Below, piece by piece: positions 44,671 to 53,150 of a stretch of 64,000 bases of DNA; position 1 is the first letter of the stretch; each line of letters opens with the position of its first letter. The DNA comes from Azospirillum rugosum. Lineage in GTDB: Bacteria > Pseudomonadota > Alphaproteobacteria > Azospirillales > Azospirillaceae. The notes beneath the pieces were generated by a model. It saw only the letters and a list, made by a program, of their open reading frames with translations. It was not told the origin of the DNA and searched no databases. The position numbers and the translations under genes are program-made. Where the stretch lies: positions 1 through 64,000 of the forward strand of contig NZ_JAGINP010000037.1 of NCBI RefSeq assembly GCF_017876155.1, given 5' to 3'.

Positions 44671-45249
44671 ATGCTGAGACCTCTCTACAATCGCATCCTG
44701 CAGCTCTCCGCCCGTAAGGACGCCGTCTGGTGGATGGCCGGCGTGTCCTTCGCGGAAAGCTCCTTCTTCCCGCTTCCGCCGGACGTGATGCTGGTTCCGA
44801 TGTGCCTGTCGGAACCGAAGAAGCTCTGGCGCTACACGAACATCTGCGCGCTCGCCTCGCTGATCGGAGGGCTGTTCGGCTACGCCGTCGGCTTCTACCT
44901 GTTCGAGAGCATCGGCCGCCTGATCATCGATTTCTACAACGCCCAGGACTCGTTCCAGCGGTTCCAGGACATGTTCGCCGAGTTCGGCCCCTGGTTCCTG
45001 ATCCTGAAGGGCGTGACGCCGATACCCTACAAGCTGCTGACGATCACGGCCGGATTCGCGCACCTCGACCTGACGGTGTTCATCCTGTGCTCGATCGTGG
45101 CGCGATTCTCGCGATTCTACATGATCGCCATCCTGCTGCACTTCTATGGGCCGCAGGTGCGCGACATCATCGAGAAGCGGTTGATGCTGGTGACCACCGT
45201 GCTGCTGGTGATCGTCATCGGCGGCCTGCTCAGCTTCAAGTTCGTGTAG
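44671..45249 (+). CDS. VTT-domain (YqaA/DedA-like) membrane protein
   Basis: 192 residues with about five membrane segments. The VTT domain shows FAESSFFPLPPDVML near the N terminus, the GGLFGYAVGFYL segment and GVTPIPYKLLTITAGFAHL, all family hallmarks. Proteins of this group are implicated in lipid scrambling or membrane homeostasis. The Shine-Dalgarno (GGGGGAG) is farther than usual from the ATG. Confidence 0.88.
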   Translation: MLRPLYNRILQLSARKDAVWWMAGVSFAESSFFPLPPDVMLVPMCLSEPKKLWRYTNICALASLIGGLFGYAVGFYLFESIGRLIIDFYNAQDSFQRFQDMFAEFGPWFLILKGVTPIPYKLLTITAGFAHLDLTVFILCSIVARFSRFYMIAILLHFYGPQVRDIIEKRLMLVTTVLLVIVIGGLLSFKFV

Positions 45250-45255
45250 AGCGCA

Positions 45256-45281
45256 GCGCCCCTCCGTGTGGGGAGGGGCGC
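45256..45281. terminator. Convergent 3' hairpin
   Basis: Perfect 10-bp stem (GCGCCCCTCC, 45256-45265, with GGAGGGGCGC, 45272-45281) and 6-nt loop between the VTT gene and the convergent small membrane protein gene. No U-tract. Confidence 0.6.
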
Positions 45282-45288
45282 GGCACCG

Positions 45289-45552
45289 TCAATCCGGCAT
45301 GCCCTGGTCCTGCGAGTCGCGCCGGGACGGGGGCAGGGCGGCGCGGTCACGGCGGTCGCGCAGCACGATGAAGCCGATGGCGGCGGCCATCGCCGCTCCG
45401 CCCAGCACCGGGACGATGAGTTCGCCGACGCTGACGTCCGGCCGTGCCAGCATGCGCCCGACCAGCATCACGAGGCCGATGGCGAGCAGGGCCACGAAGA
45501 CGATGATCGAACTGCGCCGGCGTGGAGGCTGACCTCCGCTGGTGGGGCCCAT
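45289..45552 (-). CDS. Small two-span membrane protein, unknown function
   Basis: 87 residues: a basic N terminus (PPRRRSS), two hydrophobic spans (about 16-34 and 44-62), and a charged C-terminal tail (RDRRDRAALPPSRRDS). ATGs occur at 45561 and 45552; AAGGGA is spaced correctly only for 45552. No family recognised. Confidence 0.7.
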   Translation of the reverse strand: MGPTSGGQPPRRRSSIIVFVALLAIGLVMLVGRMLARPDVSVGELIVPVLGGAAMAAAIGFIVLRDRRDRAALPPSRRDSQDQGMPD

Positions 45553-45673
45553 TTGAGTCATTCCCTTATCGCTTGCCTTCCCGGCATAGTGGGCGCCGAG
45601 CCCGCGGCCGGTCCATTCCGGACCATCCGCCAACCACAGGGGCCGTGCAAGAACAATGGGAGCCGTAGCCGCG

Positions 45674-46078
45674 ATGTTCCGTCCGATCACCATCCTTGGG
45701 CCGGTGCTGGCCTTAGCCCTCGTCGCGCTGTCCGCCTGCTCGGACGGCCCGGCCCGGCGGTCCGGCCCCGCGGCCGGTGGCCCGGCGCCGACCGCCTCCA
45801 CGGCGTCGCCCGGCACCTCCGCCCCGCAGCGGTCGCTGCCCGCGACGCGTCCGGGGACGGACGACCAGTCGCTGCGCCTGGGCGGCACGGGCGACGGCAG
45901 CGGCGATTCGTGCCGCGTGCAGTGCGAGCGCAGCAACAACTCCTGCATGGACTCGGTCGCCGCCCGCTCGCAGAGCGGCGTGGAGCGCCCGGATCGGATG
46001 GAGCCCTTCACCCCGACCGACAATTGCCAATACCAGCTGCGCCAGTGCTACCAGCGCTGCGGCGCGGCGACTCGCTGA
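45674..46078 (+). CDS. Cysteine-rich predicted lipoprotein
   Basis: 134 residues. A 22-residue signal peptide ends in a lipobox (VALSAC), then a Pro/Ala/Thr-rich linker and a C-terminal domain with six cysteines (CRVQCERSNNSC and CQYQLRQCYQRC), which suggests disulfides in the periplasm. Start at 45674 is preferred over 45656, as it gives a standard lipoprotein signal. Function unknown. It precedes rarA by 21 nt and may be co-transcribed. Confidence 0.75.
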   Translation: MFRPITILGPVLALALVALSACSDGPARRSGPAAGGPAPTASTASPGTSAPQRSLPATRPGTDDQSLRLGGTGDGSGDSCRVQCERSNNSCMDSVAARSQSGVERPDRMEPFTPTDNCQYQLRQCYQRCGAATR

Positions 46079-46099
46079 GGTCGTGAGCCTGGGGTCGCG

Positions 46100-47422
46100 A
46101 TGAGCAAGCGCGCCGACACCGGCGGCACCGGCGGCCTGTTCGAGGCGGGTGCCCCCCGCCCGCTGGCCGACCGGCTGCGCCCGCGCACCCTCGGCGAGGT
46201 CGTCGGGCAGGAGCATCTGCTGAAGCCCGACGGCCCGCTCGGCCGCATGGTCGCGGCGCGGCGGCTGGCCTCCATGATCCTGTGGGGGCCGCCCGGCTGC
46301 GGCAAGACGACCATCGCGCGCCTGCTCGCCCAGTCCACCGACCTGCATTTCGAACCGCTGTCCGCGGTCTTCTCCGGCGTCGCCGACCTGCGCAAGGTCT
46401 TCGACGCGGCCAAGGCGCGCCGCGCCGCGGGGCAGGGCACGCTGCTGTTCATCGACGAGATCCACCGCTTCAACCGGTCGCAGCAGGATGGATTCCTACC
46501 CTATGTCGAGGACGGCACGGTCACGCTGGTCGGCGCCACGACGGAGAACCCGTCCTTCGAGCTGAACGCCGCCTTGCTGTCCCGCGCCCAGGTCTTCGTG
46601 CTGAACCGGCTGGACGACGCGGCGCTGGAAAAGCTGCTGTCGCGCGCCGAGGCGGAGATGGGCCGCTCCCTGCCGCTGGAGCCGGACGCGCGCGCCGCGC
46701 TGAAGGCCATGGCCGACGGCGACGGCCGCTTCTGCCTGAACCTGTGCGAGGAGCTGTTCGCCCTGCCGGAAGGCACGGTTCTGGACAACAACGGCCTCGC
46801 CACCACCATCCAGCGCCGCGCGCCGATCTACGACAAGGCGCAGGAGGGGCACTACAACCTCATCAGCGCGCTGCACAAGTCACTGCGCGGCTCCGACACC
46901 GACGCGGCGCTCTACTGGTACAGCCGCATGCTGGAGGGCGGGGAGGACCCGCGCTACATCGCCCGCCGCCTGACGCGATTCGCGGTCGAGGACATCGGGA
47001 TGGCCGACCCCAACGCCCTGACCCAGGCCATCGCCGCCTGGGACGCCTACGAGCGGCTGGGCAGCCCGGAGGGCGAACTGGCCATCGCGCAGCTGGTCAT
47101 CTATCTCGGCACCGCGCCCAAGTCGAACGCCGGCTACACGGCCTACAAGAGCGCCGTGCGCGCCGCCAAGGAGACGGGCAGCCTGATGCCGCCCAAGCAC
47201 ATCCTGAACGCGCCGACCAAGCTGATGAAGCAAATCGGCTATGGTCAGGGCTACGCCTACGACCACGACACGGCCGACGGCTTCTCCGGCCAGAACTACT
47301 TTCCCGACGGCATGGCGCGGCGCGACTTCTACCAGCCGGTGGAGCGCGGATTCGAGCGCGAGATCAAGAAGCGCCAGGACTACTGGGCGAAGCTGCGGGA
47401 ACGGAAGTCGGGCGAGGGGTGA
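46100..47422 (+). CDS. rarA: Replication-associated recombination protein A
   Basis: 440 residues, AAA+ ATPase (MgsA/WRNIP1). Walker A WGPPGCGKTT, Walker B LFIDEIHRF, sensor 1 GATTENPSFE, and the C-terminal tetramerisation region (SALHKSLRGSDTDAALYWYSRMLEGGEDP). It acts at stalled replication forks, interacting with SSB and DNA ends. Normal length. Confidence 0.97.
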   Translation: MSKRADTGGTGGLFEAGAPRPLADRLRPRTLGEVVGQEHLLKPDGPLGRMVAARRLASMILWGPPGCGKTTIARLLAQSTDLHFEPLSAVFSGVADLRKVFDAAKARRAAGQGTLLFIDEIHRFNRSQQDGFLPYVEDGTVTLVGATTENPSFELNAALLSRAQVFVLNRLDDAALEKLLSRAEAEMGRSLPLEPDARAALKAMADGDGRFCLNLCEELFALPEGTVLDNNGLATTIQRRAPIYDKAQEGHYNLISALHKSLRGSDTDAALYWYSRMLEGGEDPRYIARRLTRFAVEDIGMADPNALTQAIAAWDAYERLGSPEGELAIAQLVIYLGTAPKSNAGYTAYKSAVRAAKETGSLMPPKHILNAPTKLMKQIGYGQGYAYDHDTADGFSGQNYFPDGMARRDFYQPVERGFEREIKKRQDYWAKLRERKSGEG

Positions 47423-47428
47423 CGGCGG

Positions 47429-48316
47429 TTACGGCGTTGCGCTCAAGACGGACATCGGCCGGAAATCGGTCGGCGCCGTGCCATAGTCCGGCCAGACCTT
47501 CTCCAGCCCGTCCGCGATGACCGCAAGGCAGGTGTCCACCGCTGTGGCGTCGAGCTTGTGCCCCCGCAGAGCGCGGACCTCCGCCTCCGCCGCCGCGATG
47601 CCCAGGGCGGGACGGTAGGGGCGATGGGAGGTCATGGCCTCCACGATGTCGGCCACCGCGACGATGCGCGCCTCCAGCGGGATCGCGTCGCCGCGCAGGC
47701 CCTGGGGGTAGCCGCTGCCGTCCAGCCGTTCATGGTGCTGGCCGACAACCGCGTGGACGGCGGCGTCGAAGTCGATCTTGGCGACGATGGTCGTGCCGAT
47801 CCGGGCGTGGCCCTTGACGAGGTTGAACTCGTCCGGGCTGAGCCGGCCCGGCTTGGAAAGGATCTCGGCGGGAATGGCGATCTTGCCGACGTCGTGGAGC
47901 AGGGCGCCGGTGCGGATCGCGTCCACCCGGTCCGCCGGCAGGCCCATCCGCTCCGCGATCGCCACCGATAACGCCGACACGCGCGCCTGATGGCCGGCCG
48001 TGTAGGGATCGCGCTGGCTCAGCGTGTGCGACAGAGCCTCCACCGACTGCTGGAGCAGCAGAACCAGGCGCTCGGTGGCCTTGACCCTGGCCTCGTCGGC
48101 CTCGCTCCGGCGCTTCAGCTCGCGGACCAGCAGCCAGCGCAGCGCGACGGCGGTCACCGTAACGAACAGCAGGCCCTTGCCGATCTCGAACAGGCTGTGG
48201 GTCGCGAGGTCGGTTCCGAAAATCCGGCTCACGGCTTCGCCGCTCACCAGAATCCAGGCCGTGCCGGCAACCGTGTAGGCGCCCGCGACGCGATTGGCGA
48301 GAGAGGATTGGGGCAT
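47429..48316 (-). CDS. Membrane HD-GYP phosphodiesterase
   Basis: 295 residues. Two hydrophobic segments near the N terminus (about 10-50) are followed by an HD-GYP domain: HDVGKIAIP (HD metal pair), KGHARIGTTI, and HHERLDGSGYPQGLRG (GYP). Expected activity is c-di-GMP hydrolysis; no receiver or PAS domain is attached. It converges on rarA with 6 bp between stops. Confidence 0.9.
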   Translation of the reverse strand: MPQSSLANRVAGAYTVAGTAWILVSGEAVSRIFGTDLATHSLFEIGKGLLFVTVTAVALRWLLVRELKRRSEADEARVKATERLVLLLQQSVEALSHTLSQRDPYTAGHQARVSALSVAIAERMGLPADRVDAIRTGALLHDVGKIAIPAEILSKPGRLSPDEFNLVKGHARIGTTIVAKIDFDAAVHAVVGQHHERLDGSGYPQGLRGDAIPLEARIVAVADIVEAMTSHRPYRPALGIAAAEAEVRALRGHKLDATAVDTCLAVIADGLEKVWPDYGTAPTDFRPMSVLSATP

Positions 48317-48438
48317 GGCGGGACAGGGCTGGTGGAAAGGACGGCGCCTGTTCAGTGTTGCGCAGGGGAGCCGAAGCCTCCAGGGTCATTTTGGCGCCGC
48401 ACGGAAATTTCCGCGTTCCTTCGATGGACTTCTGACCG

Positions 48439-49362
48439 GTGAGACATTTCTTGGCCGAAACGAGCGAACAGGTTCCAGCCTTCCCCCGCTTCATTGCCGT
48501 CGACTGGTCCGGCGCGCGCGGGCGGCGCTACGCCGGGATCGCGGTGGCGGAATGCGCGTCCGGCGATGCCCCGCCGCGACTCGTCGAACCGCCGGCCGGC
48601 TGGTGGTCGCGCACGGAGGTGTTCGCGTGGCTGCTGGCGGCGCTGGAGCGTGGCCCCGCGCTGGTCGGCATCGACTGCGCCTTCTCGCTGCCCTTCGACG
48701 TCGCTGCGCGCTACTTCCCCGACCCGGAGGCCGCGACGGTCTTCGACCTGTGGGATCGGGTGGAGGCGGTGGCCGCCGGCGACCCGGACTTTGCCGGGGG
48801 TGCCTTCGCGGAGCATCCGGACTATGGCGCGGACTTCTGGCGGTCCGGCTTGCAGCCGGACTGGTACCGGGACCCGCATCGCCTGACGGAGCGGATGTGC
48901 CGCGCCGACGGCTACGGCAGCCCGCAGAGCCCCTACAAGCTGATCGGCTCCAAGCAGGTGGGGAAGGGGGCCTTGGCCGGCATGCGGATGCTGCGCGCCC
49001 TGAAGCGGGCCGCCCCGGACCGGGTCGCCGTCTGGCCCTTCGATGCCCCGCGGCCCGGGCACATGGTCTTCTGCGAGATCTACCCGCGCCTGTTCCTCAA
49101 GCGCGCCGGCTTCGGCCTGCGCAAGATCCGCGATGCCCAGGACGTCGACACGGCACTCGGCTTCCTGGGGGCGCGGCCCGCCCGACTTTCCGGTCGTGTC
49201 ACCGACCATGACGCCGACGCGCTGGTGTCCGCGGCCGGGATGCGCTGGCTGGCGGAGCGGCCGGAGGTATGGAACCCGCCCGCCATGGACGCCCGCGCGC
49301 GCCGGCAGGAGGGGTGGATTTACGGCGTGGGGGACGGCGGCGGCACGCTCACGAACGCTTGA
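48439..49362 (+). CDS. DUF429-like RNase H-fold protein, putative
   Basis: 307 residues beginning at a GTG with no strong ribosome site, so the start is uncertain. FIAVDWSGARG and ALVGIDCAFSLPFD have the strand-Asp pattern of RNase H-like DUF429 proteins, and a later conserved block reads CEIYPRLFLKRAG, then DHDADALVSAAGMRW, supplying further acidic residues. Activity is unknown; nuclease or nucleotide-related roles are suggested only by fold. Confidence 0.7.
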   Translation: MRHFLAETSEQVPAFPRFIAVDWSGARGRRYAGIAVAECASGDAPPRLVEPPAGWWSRTEVFAWLLAALERGPALVGIDCAFSLPFDVAARYFPDPEAATVFDLWDRVEAVAAGDPDFAGGAFAEHPDYGADFWRSGLQPDWYRDPHRLTERMCRADGYGSPQSPYKLIGSKQVGKGALAGMRMLRALKRAAPDRVAVWPFDAPRPGHMVFCEIYPRLFLKRAGFGLRKIRDAQDVDTALGFLGARPARLSGRVTDHDADALVSAAGMRWLAERPEVWNPPAMDARARRQEGWIYGVGDGGGTLTNA

Positions 49363-49368
49363 GCGGAC

Positions 49369-49394
49369 GGAACACCGGGCGGACGCGGCCTGTT
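49369..49394 (+). promoter_or_regulatory. EcfG-type general stress promoter before catalase-like gene
   Basis: GGAAC at 49369-49373, 17-nt spacer, TGTT at 49391-49394, 32 bases upstream of the GTG start. Element sequences and spacing are identical to those of the promoter at 9579-9604. Confidence 0.65.
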
Positions 49395-49425
49395 GGCCGG
49401 GCTTTGCTTCTCCGGAGAGGTCCCT

Positions 49426-50547
49426 GTGTCCCAAAACGATCCCGCCGCGCCCCCGTCCGACCCGCTGCGCTACGACCCGTCCGTCGAAACGCCCGAGGCG
49501 GACGAGTCTGAGACCGCCGCGGCGCTGGCGGACACCATGCTGTCGATCAGCAAGACGACCTACAAGGACGGTGGCCACGGCCTGCGCAGCGTCCACGCCA
49601 AGAGCCACGGACTGCTCGTCGGCCAGCTGGAGGTGCTGGACGGGCTGCCGCCGGTCCTCGCCCAGGGGCTGTTCGCGCGGGCGGACCGCTATCCGGTCGT
49701 CATGCGCCTGTCCACCACGCCGGGCGACATCCTGCCGGACAGCGTGTCGACCCCGCGCGGCCTCGCCATCAAGGTGATGGGCGTGCCGGGCGAGCGGCTG
49801 CCGGGGTCGGAGGGGCAGACCACACAGGACTTCGTCCTGGTCAACGGGCCGGTCTTCGCGGTGCCGGACGGCAAGTCGTTCCTGGGGAGCCTGAAGCTGC
49901 TGGCGGCGACCACCGATCGCGCTCCGACGGCGAAGAAGGTGGTGTCCGCCGGCCTGCGCGGCGCGGAGGCGGTGGTCGAGGCCTTCGGCGGGCAGAGCGT
50001 GACGCTGAAGACCATGGGCGGCGAGCCGGAGCGGCACATCCTGGGCGAGCGCTTCTACAGCCAGGTGCCGATCCGCTACGGCGACTACATGGCCAAGGTC
50101 AGCGTCGTGCCGGTGTCGGAGGAGCTGGTCGCGCTGAGCGGCGCGCCCTTGAACGTCAACGGCAAGCCGGACGGGCTGCGCGAGGCGGTGGTGGACTTCT
50201 TCGGCCGGCATGGCGGGACGTGGGAGCTGCGGGTGCAGCTCTGCACCGACCTGGAGGCCATGCCCATCGAAAACGCCGCGGTGGAGTGGCCGGAGGACAA
50301 AAGCCCCTACGTCACGGTCGCCCGGATCACCGTGGACCCGCAGGTGGCCTGGAGCCCGGAGCGGTCGAAGGCCGGGGACGACCGGCTCTCCTTCAGCCCC
50401 TGGCACGGGCTTGCCGCGCACCGTCCGCTCGGCTCCATCATGCGGATGCGCCGCCACGCCTACGCGATGTCGGCCCGCTTCCGTGCGGAGCGCAACGGCG
50501 ACGATGTGGGTGAGCCCGACGGCGGCTCCTTCCGCCTGCCGGCCTGA
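49426..50547 (+). CDS. Catalase family haem protein (SrpA-like)
   Basis: 373 residues from a GTG with GGAGAGG five bases upstream. The fold markers of the small catalase-related family are present: HGLRSVHAKSHGLL (distal His region), VMRLSTTPGDILPDS, ARGLAIKV-type strand (TPRGLAIKVMG), DFVLVNGP and the proximal-side block RMRRHAYAMSARFR. Too short for a typical 480-residue catalase; members may be peroxidatic haem enzymes. The stress promoter upstream supports a role in oxidative or stationary-phase defence. Confidence 0.87.
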   Translation: MSQNDPAAPPSDPLRYDPSVETPEADESETAAALADTMLSISKTTYKDGGHGLRSVHAKSHGLLVGQLEVLDGLPPVLAQGLFARADRYPVVMRLSTTPGDILPDSVSTPRGLAIKVMGVPGERLPGSEGQTTQDFVLVNGPVFAVPDGKSFLGSLKLLAATTDRAPTAKKVVSAGLRGAEAVVEAFGGQSVTLKTMGGEPERHILGERFYSQVPIRYGDYMAKVSVVPVSEELVALSGAPLNVNGKPDGLREAVVDFFGRHGGTWELRVQLCTDLEAMPIENAAVEWPEDKSPYVTVARITVDPQVAWSPERSKAGDDRLSFSPWHGLAAHRPLGSIMRMRRHAYAMSARFRAERNGDDVGEPDGGSFRLPA

Positions 50548-50687
50548 CGGGCATTGTTGGGCGGGGGAAACCGTTCCGACACGCGGCCATGCGCCCCCAA
50601 CGCGTGACAAGTCGCCGGATTTCTGGCTCTAATCCGCCCGGAACCCGAAAACCCCAACCCGATCCCCCCATCGCCGTCGGAGGGCAC

Positions 50688-51089
50688 GTGCTCGCATCCC
50701 CCGCCTCTCTCGTCGCGGTCGCCGTCGGCGGCGCCGTCGGGTCGGTGGCGCGCTACCTGCTGATGACGGCGGTCGGCCAGTGGCTCGGCACGCAATTCCC
50801 CTATGGAACGCTGACGGTCAACGCCATCGGCTGTTTCACCATGGGCGTGCTGGCGGAGCTGGCGGCGCTGGTGTGGTCGCCCTCGCCGGAGCTGCGCGCG
50901 CTGATCATGGTGGGCGTGCTGGGCGGGTTCACGACCTTTTCCTCCTTCACGCTGGACGTGGGGCTTCTGGTTTCCCGCGACGCCTTCCTGTCGGCGGCGG
51001 GTTATGTGCTGGCCTCGATGGTGCTGACCATCGCGGGCTTCTTTGCCGGCCTCGCGGTCGTGCGTTCTCTTGTGTCGGTACCCTTGTGA
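50688..51089 (+). CDS. crcB: Fluoride exporter CrcB/Fluc
   Basis: 133 residues, four membrane segments, dual-topology fluoride channel. GGAVGSVARY, YGTLTVNAIGCFTMG and the pore motif GFTTFSSFTLD with its Phe pair are all present. GTG start at 50688 just after GGAGGG. No fluoride riboswitch consensus is visible in the 140 bp upstream. The stop overlaps the rluC ATG by one base (TGATG). Confidence 0.95.
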   Translation: MLASPASLVAVAVGGAVGSVARYLLMTAVGQWLGTQFPYGTLTVNAIGCFTMGVLAELAALVWSPSPELRALIMVGVLGGFTTFSSFTLDVGLLVSRDAFLSAAGYVLASMVLTIAGFFAGLAVVRSLVSVPL

Positions 51090-52150
51090 TGAGTGAAACG
51101 AAAGCCCCCGCCCAGAACAGCGCCCAAAAGGCCGACCCCCAAAAGGCCGGCAACGTCGAGACGCGGACGGTCACGGCCGACGAGGCCGACATCCGGCTCG
51201 ACCGCTGGTTCAAACGCCATTTTCCCGACGTGGGGCACGGCTATCTGCAGAAGCTGCTGCGCACCGGCCAGATCCGCGTGGACGGCAAGCGGGCGGAGAC
51301 CTCGACTCGCCTCGGCGCCGGGCAGGCCATCCGCATCCCGCCGCTGGCCGACTGGGCGAAGCCGGAGGGGGCGCCCGCCCAGCCCGCGGCGAAGAAGCCG
51401 GCCATGTCGGAGAAGGACATCGCCGCGCTGCGCGCGCTGGTGCTGTTCAAGGACGGCGACGTGATCGCGCTGAACAAGCCGGCGGGCCTCGCCGTGCAGG
51501 GCGGCACGAACACCGCCAAGCACCTGGACGCCATGCTCGACGCGCTGCGCTTCGACGCGAACGAGCGGCCGAAGCTGGTGCACCGGCTGGACAAGGACAC
51601 CTCGGGCGTCCTGCTGCTGGCGCGCAACACTTTCGCGGCGTCCAAGCTGACGGAGCTGTTCCGCGGCCGTGACGTCCGCAAGATCTATTGGGGCGCTACA
51701 GTCGGCGTGCCGAAGCCCTATCAGGGCAAGATCGACCTGGCGCTGGCCAAGGAAGGCGGGCCGCATGGGGAGCGTGTGGCTGGCGACGACGACGACGGCA
51801 AGCGCGCCATCACCTACTACACGGTGCTGGAGAACGCCGGGAAGCAGGCGGCCTTCGTCGCCATGTGGCCGCGCACCGGCCGCACCCACCAGCTGCGCGT
51901 CCACATGAACGCCATCGGCACACCGATCCTGGGCGACGGCAAGTACGCCGGGCAGGGGGCCTTCCTGGCCGGTGCGGAGGTGCCGAAGAAGCTGCACCTG
52001 CACGCCCGCCGCCTGATCCTGCCGCACCCGCGCGGCGGCAACCGGGTGATCGACGTGACGGCGCCGCTTCCCGACCACATGGCGACGACCTGGAAGTACC
52101 TGGGCTTCAGCCCGAACCTGAAGGGCGACCCGTTCGAAGACGTGGATTGA
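51089..52150 (+). CDS. rluC: Ribosomal large subunit pseudouridine synthase (RluC/D type)
   Basis: 353 residues. An N-terminal S4-like RNA-binding domain (DIRLDRWFKRHFPDVGHG) and a catalytic domain with LVHRLDKDTSGVLLLA (catalytic Asp) and GRTHQLRVHMNAIGTPILGD. An internal Ala/Pro/Lys-rich linker joins them. Isomerises uridines in 23S rRNA. Translationally coupled to crcB by a one-base overlap, a functional mismatch but common packing. Confidence 0.93.
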   Translation: MSETKAPAQNSAQKADPQKAGNVETRTVTADEADIRLDRWFKRHFPDVGHGYLQKLLRTGQIRVDGKRAETSTRLGAGQAIRIPPLADWAKPEGAPAQPAAKKPAMSEKDIAALRALVLFKDGDVIALNKPAGLAVQGGTNTAKHLDAMLDALRFDANERPKLVHRLDKDTSGVLLLARNTFAASKLTELFRGRDVRKIYWGATVGVPKPYQGKIDLALAKEGGPHGERVAGDDDDGKRAITYYTVLENAGKQAAFVAMWPRTGRTHQLRVHMNAIGTPILGDGKYAGQGAFLAGAEVPKKLHLHARRLILPHPRGGNRVIDVTAPLPDHMATTWKYLGFSPNLKGDPFEDVD

Positions 52151-52172
52151 GGGGATGGGGAGTGGTCGCGTC

Positions 52173-52262
52173 GGGCCCCCACCCTAACCCTCCCCCACTT
52201 CGCGGGGGAGGGGATTGACTCCTCCCCCCGTCGAAGATGGGGGGAGGTCGGGAGGGGAGCCC
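52173..52262. repeat. Palindromic element, copy D
   Basis: About 90 nt bounded by GGGCCCCC and GGGGAGCCC, with two internal hairpins, flanked by matching GGTCGC and GCGACC sequences that lengthen the outer stem. Same family as copies A-C. The left part lies after the rluC stop; most of the rest is translated as the C terminus of the downstream minus-strand hydrolase. Confidence 0.75.
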
Positions 52263-53074
52263 AGTGCGACCACGCCCCTTAGGAATTCATTGATCACCTC
52301 GACCAGAAGCGCCTCGTTCTCCCGGTGCGGCACGTGACCGGTCTTGGGGAGGATGCGCGCGGTGCCGCGCCCGGCGGCGATGCGCGTGGGGTGCTCATCG
52401 GATCCATACTCGTCCCACTCACCGTGGATCGCCAGCACCGGGCAGCGGACCTTGGCGAGCGCCTTGTCCAGGGTCCAGTCCGCGAATTCGGGTGACAGCC
52501 AGGTGTTGATCCAGGCGTCCGCCACCCATTCCGTCTTCTCGCCGTGGTATTTCGCGAGCTTGGCGAGATTGGCGGGATCCTCGAACCCCCGTTGGGCGAC
52601 GCGGATCCCCGCGAGCGTCTTGTCCTCCACGAAGGCCTGGGCGGCGATCGTCACCAGCGCCCGGCAGCGGACGGGAAACAGGGCGGCCGTTTCCACGGCC
52701 ATGCCGCCGCCGACGCTGTGCCCGCAGGCGACGAAGTCGGCAATTTCCAACTGATCGCACAGCGCGGGAATGGTGCGTTGCCCTTCCGCCGCGACGAACT
52801 CGACGTCCAGCCTCCCCGGATGCGGATCGGAGCGGCCGAAGCCGAGCCGGTCGTAGGCGACGACGCGCCGCCCGGTCGTCGCGGCAAGCCGCCGCGGAAA
52901 GCCGCGCCACAGGTCGACGCTGCCCAGGGAATCGTGGAACAGGATGATGGGCGCGGGCGCCGCGGCATCCCGGGCGTCCGGCGTCCAGACCTTCGCGAAG
53001 AGGGAACCCTCGGCGATGCGGATCCGGGTTTCGGTCTCGTCGACGTTCGGGAGCGGGGTCTCAGACGTGGGCAT
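52184..53074 (-). CDS. Alpha/beta hydrolase
   Basis: 296 residues of the canonical fold: oxyanion region FHDSLGS, nucleophile elbow GHSVGGG, the acid in HGEWDEYG and catalytic His in TGHVPHREN. Substrate unknown. Start at 53074. The last 25 or so residues (from GSPPDLPPSSTGG) are coded by palindromic element copy D, so the true ancestral end was probably near LRGVVAL. 76 bp from the GntR gene upstream, same strand. Confidence 0.85.
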   Translation of the reverse strand: MPTSETPLPNVDETETRIRIAEGSLFAKVWTPDARDAAAPAPIILFHDSLGSVDLWRGFPRRLAATTGRRVVAYDRLGFGRSDPHPGRLDVEFVAAEGQRTIPALCDQLEIADFVACGHSVGGGMAVETAALFPVRCRALVTIAAQAFVEDKTLAGIRVAQRGFEDPANLAKLAKYHGEKTEWVADAWINTWLSPEFADWTLDKALAKVRCPVLAIHGEWDEYGSDEHPTRIAAGRGTARILPKTGHVPHRENEALLVEVINEFLRGVVALGSPPDLPPSSTGGGVNPLPREVGEG

Positions 53075-53150
53075 GTCGGCCGTGGCTGTGTCCAACGATG
53101 GCTTTACGCAATAGGGCTTCGCGCAGCGCCTGTCGAGACGGACGGAACGC

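Noticed and set aside
50548-50687. Fluoride riboswitch before crcB
   Set aside because: I searched for the GGNGATGG core and conserved CTGAT pattern and did not see them; only a small CGGATT/AATCCG hairpin is present.
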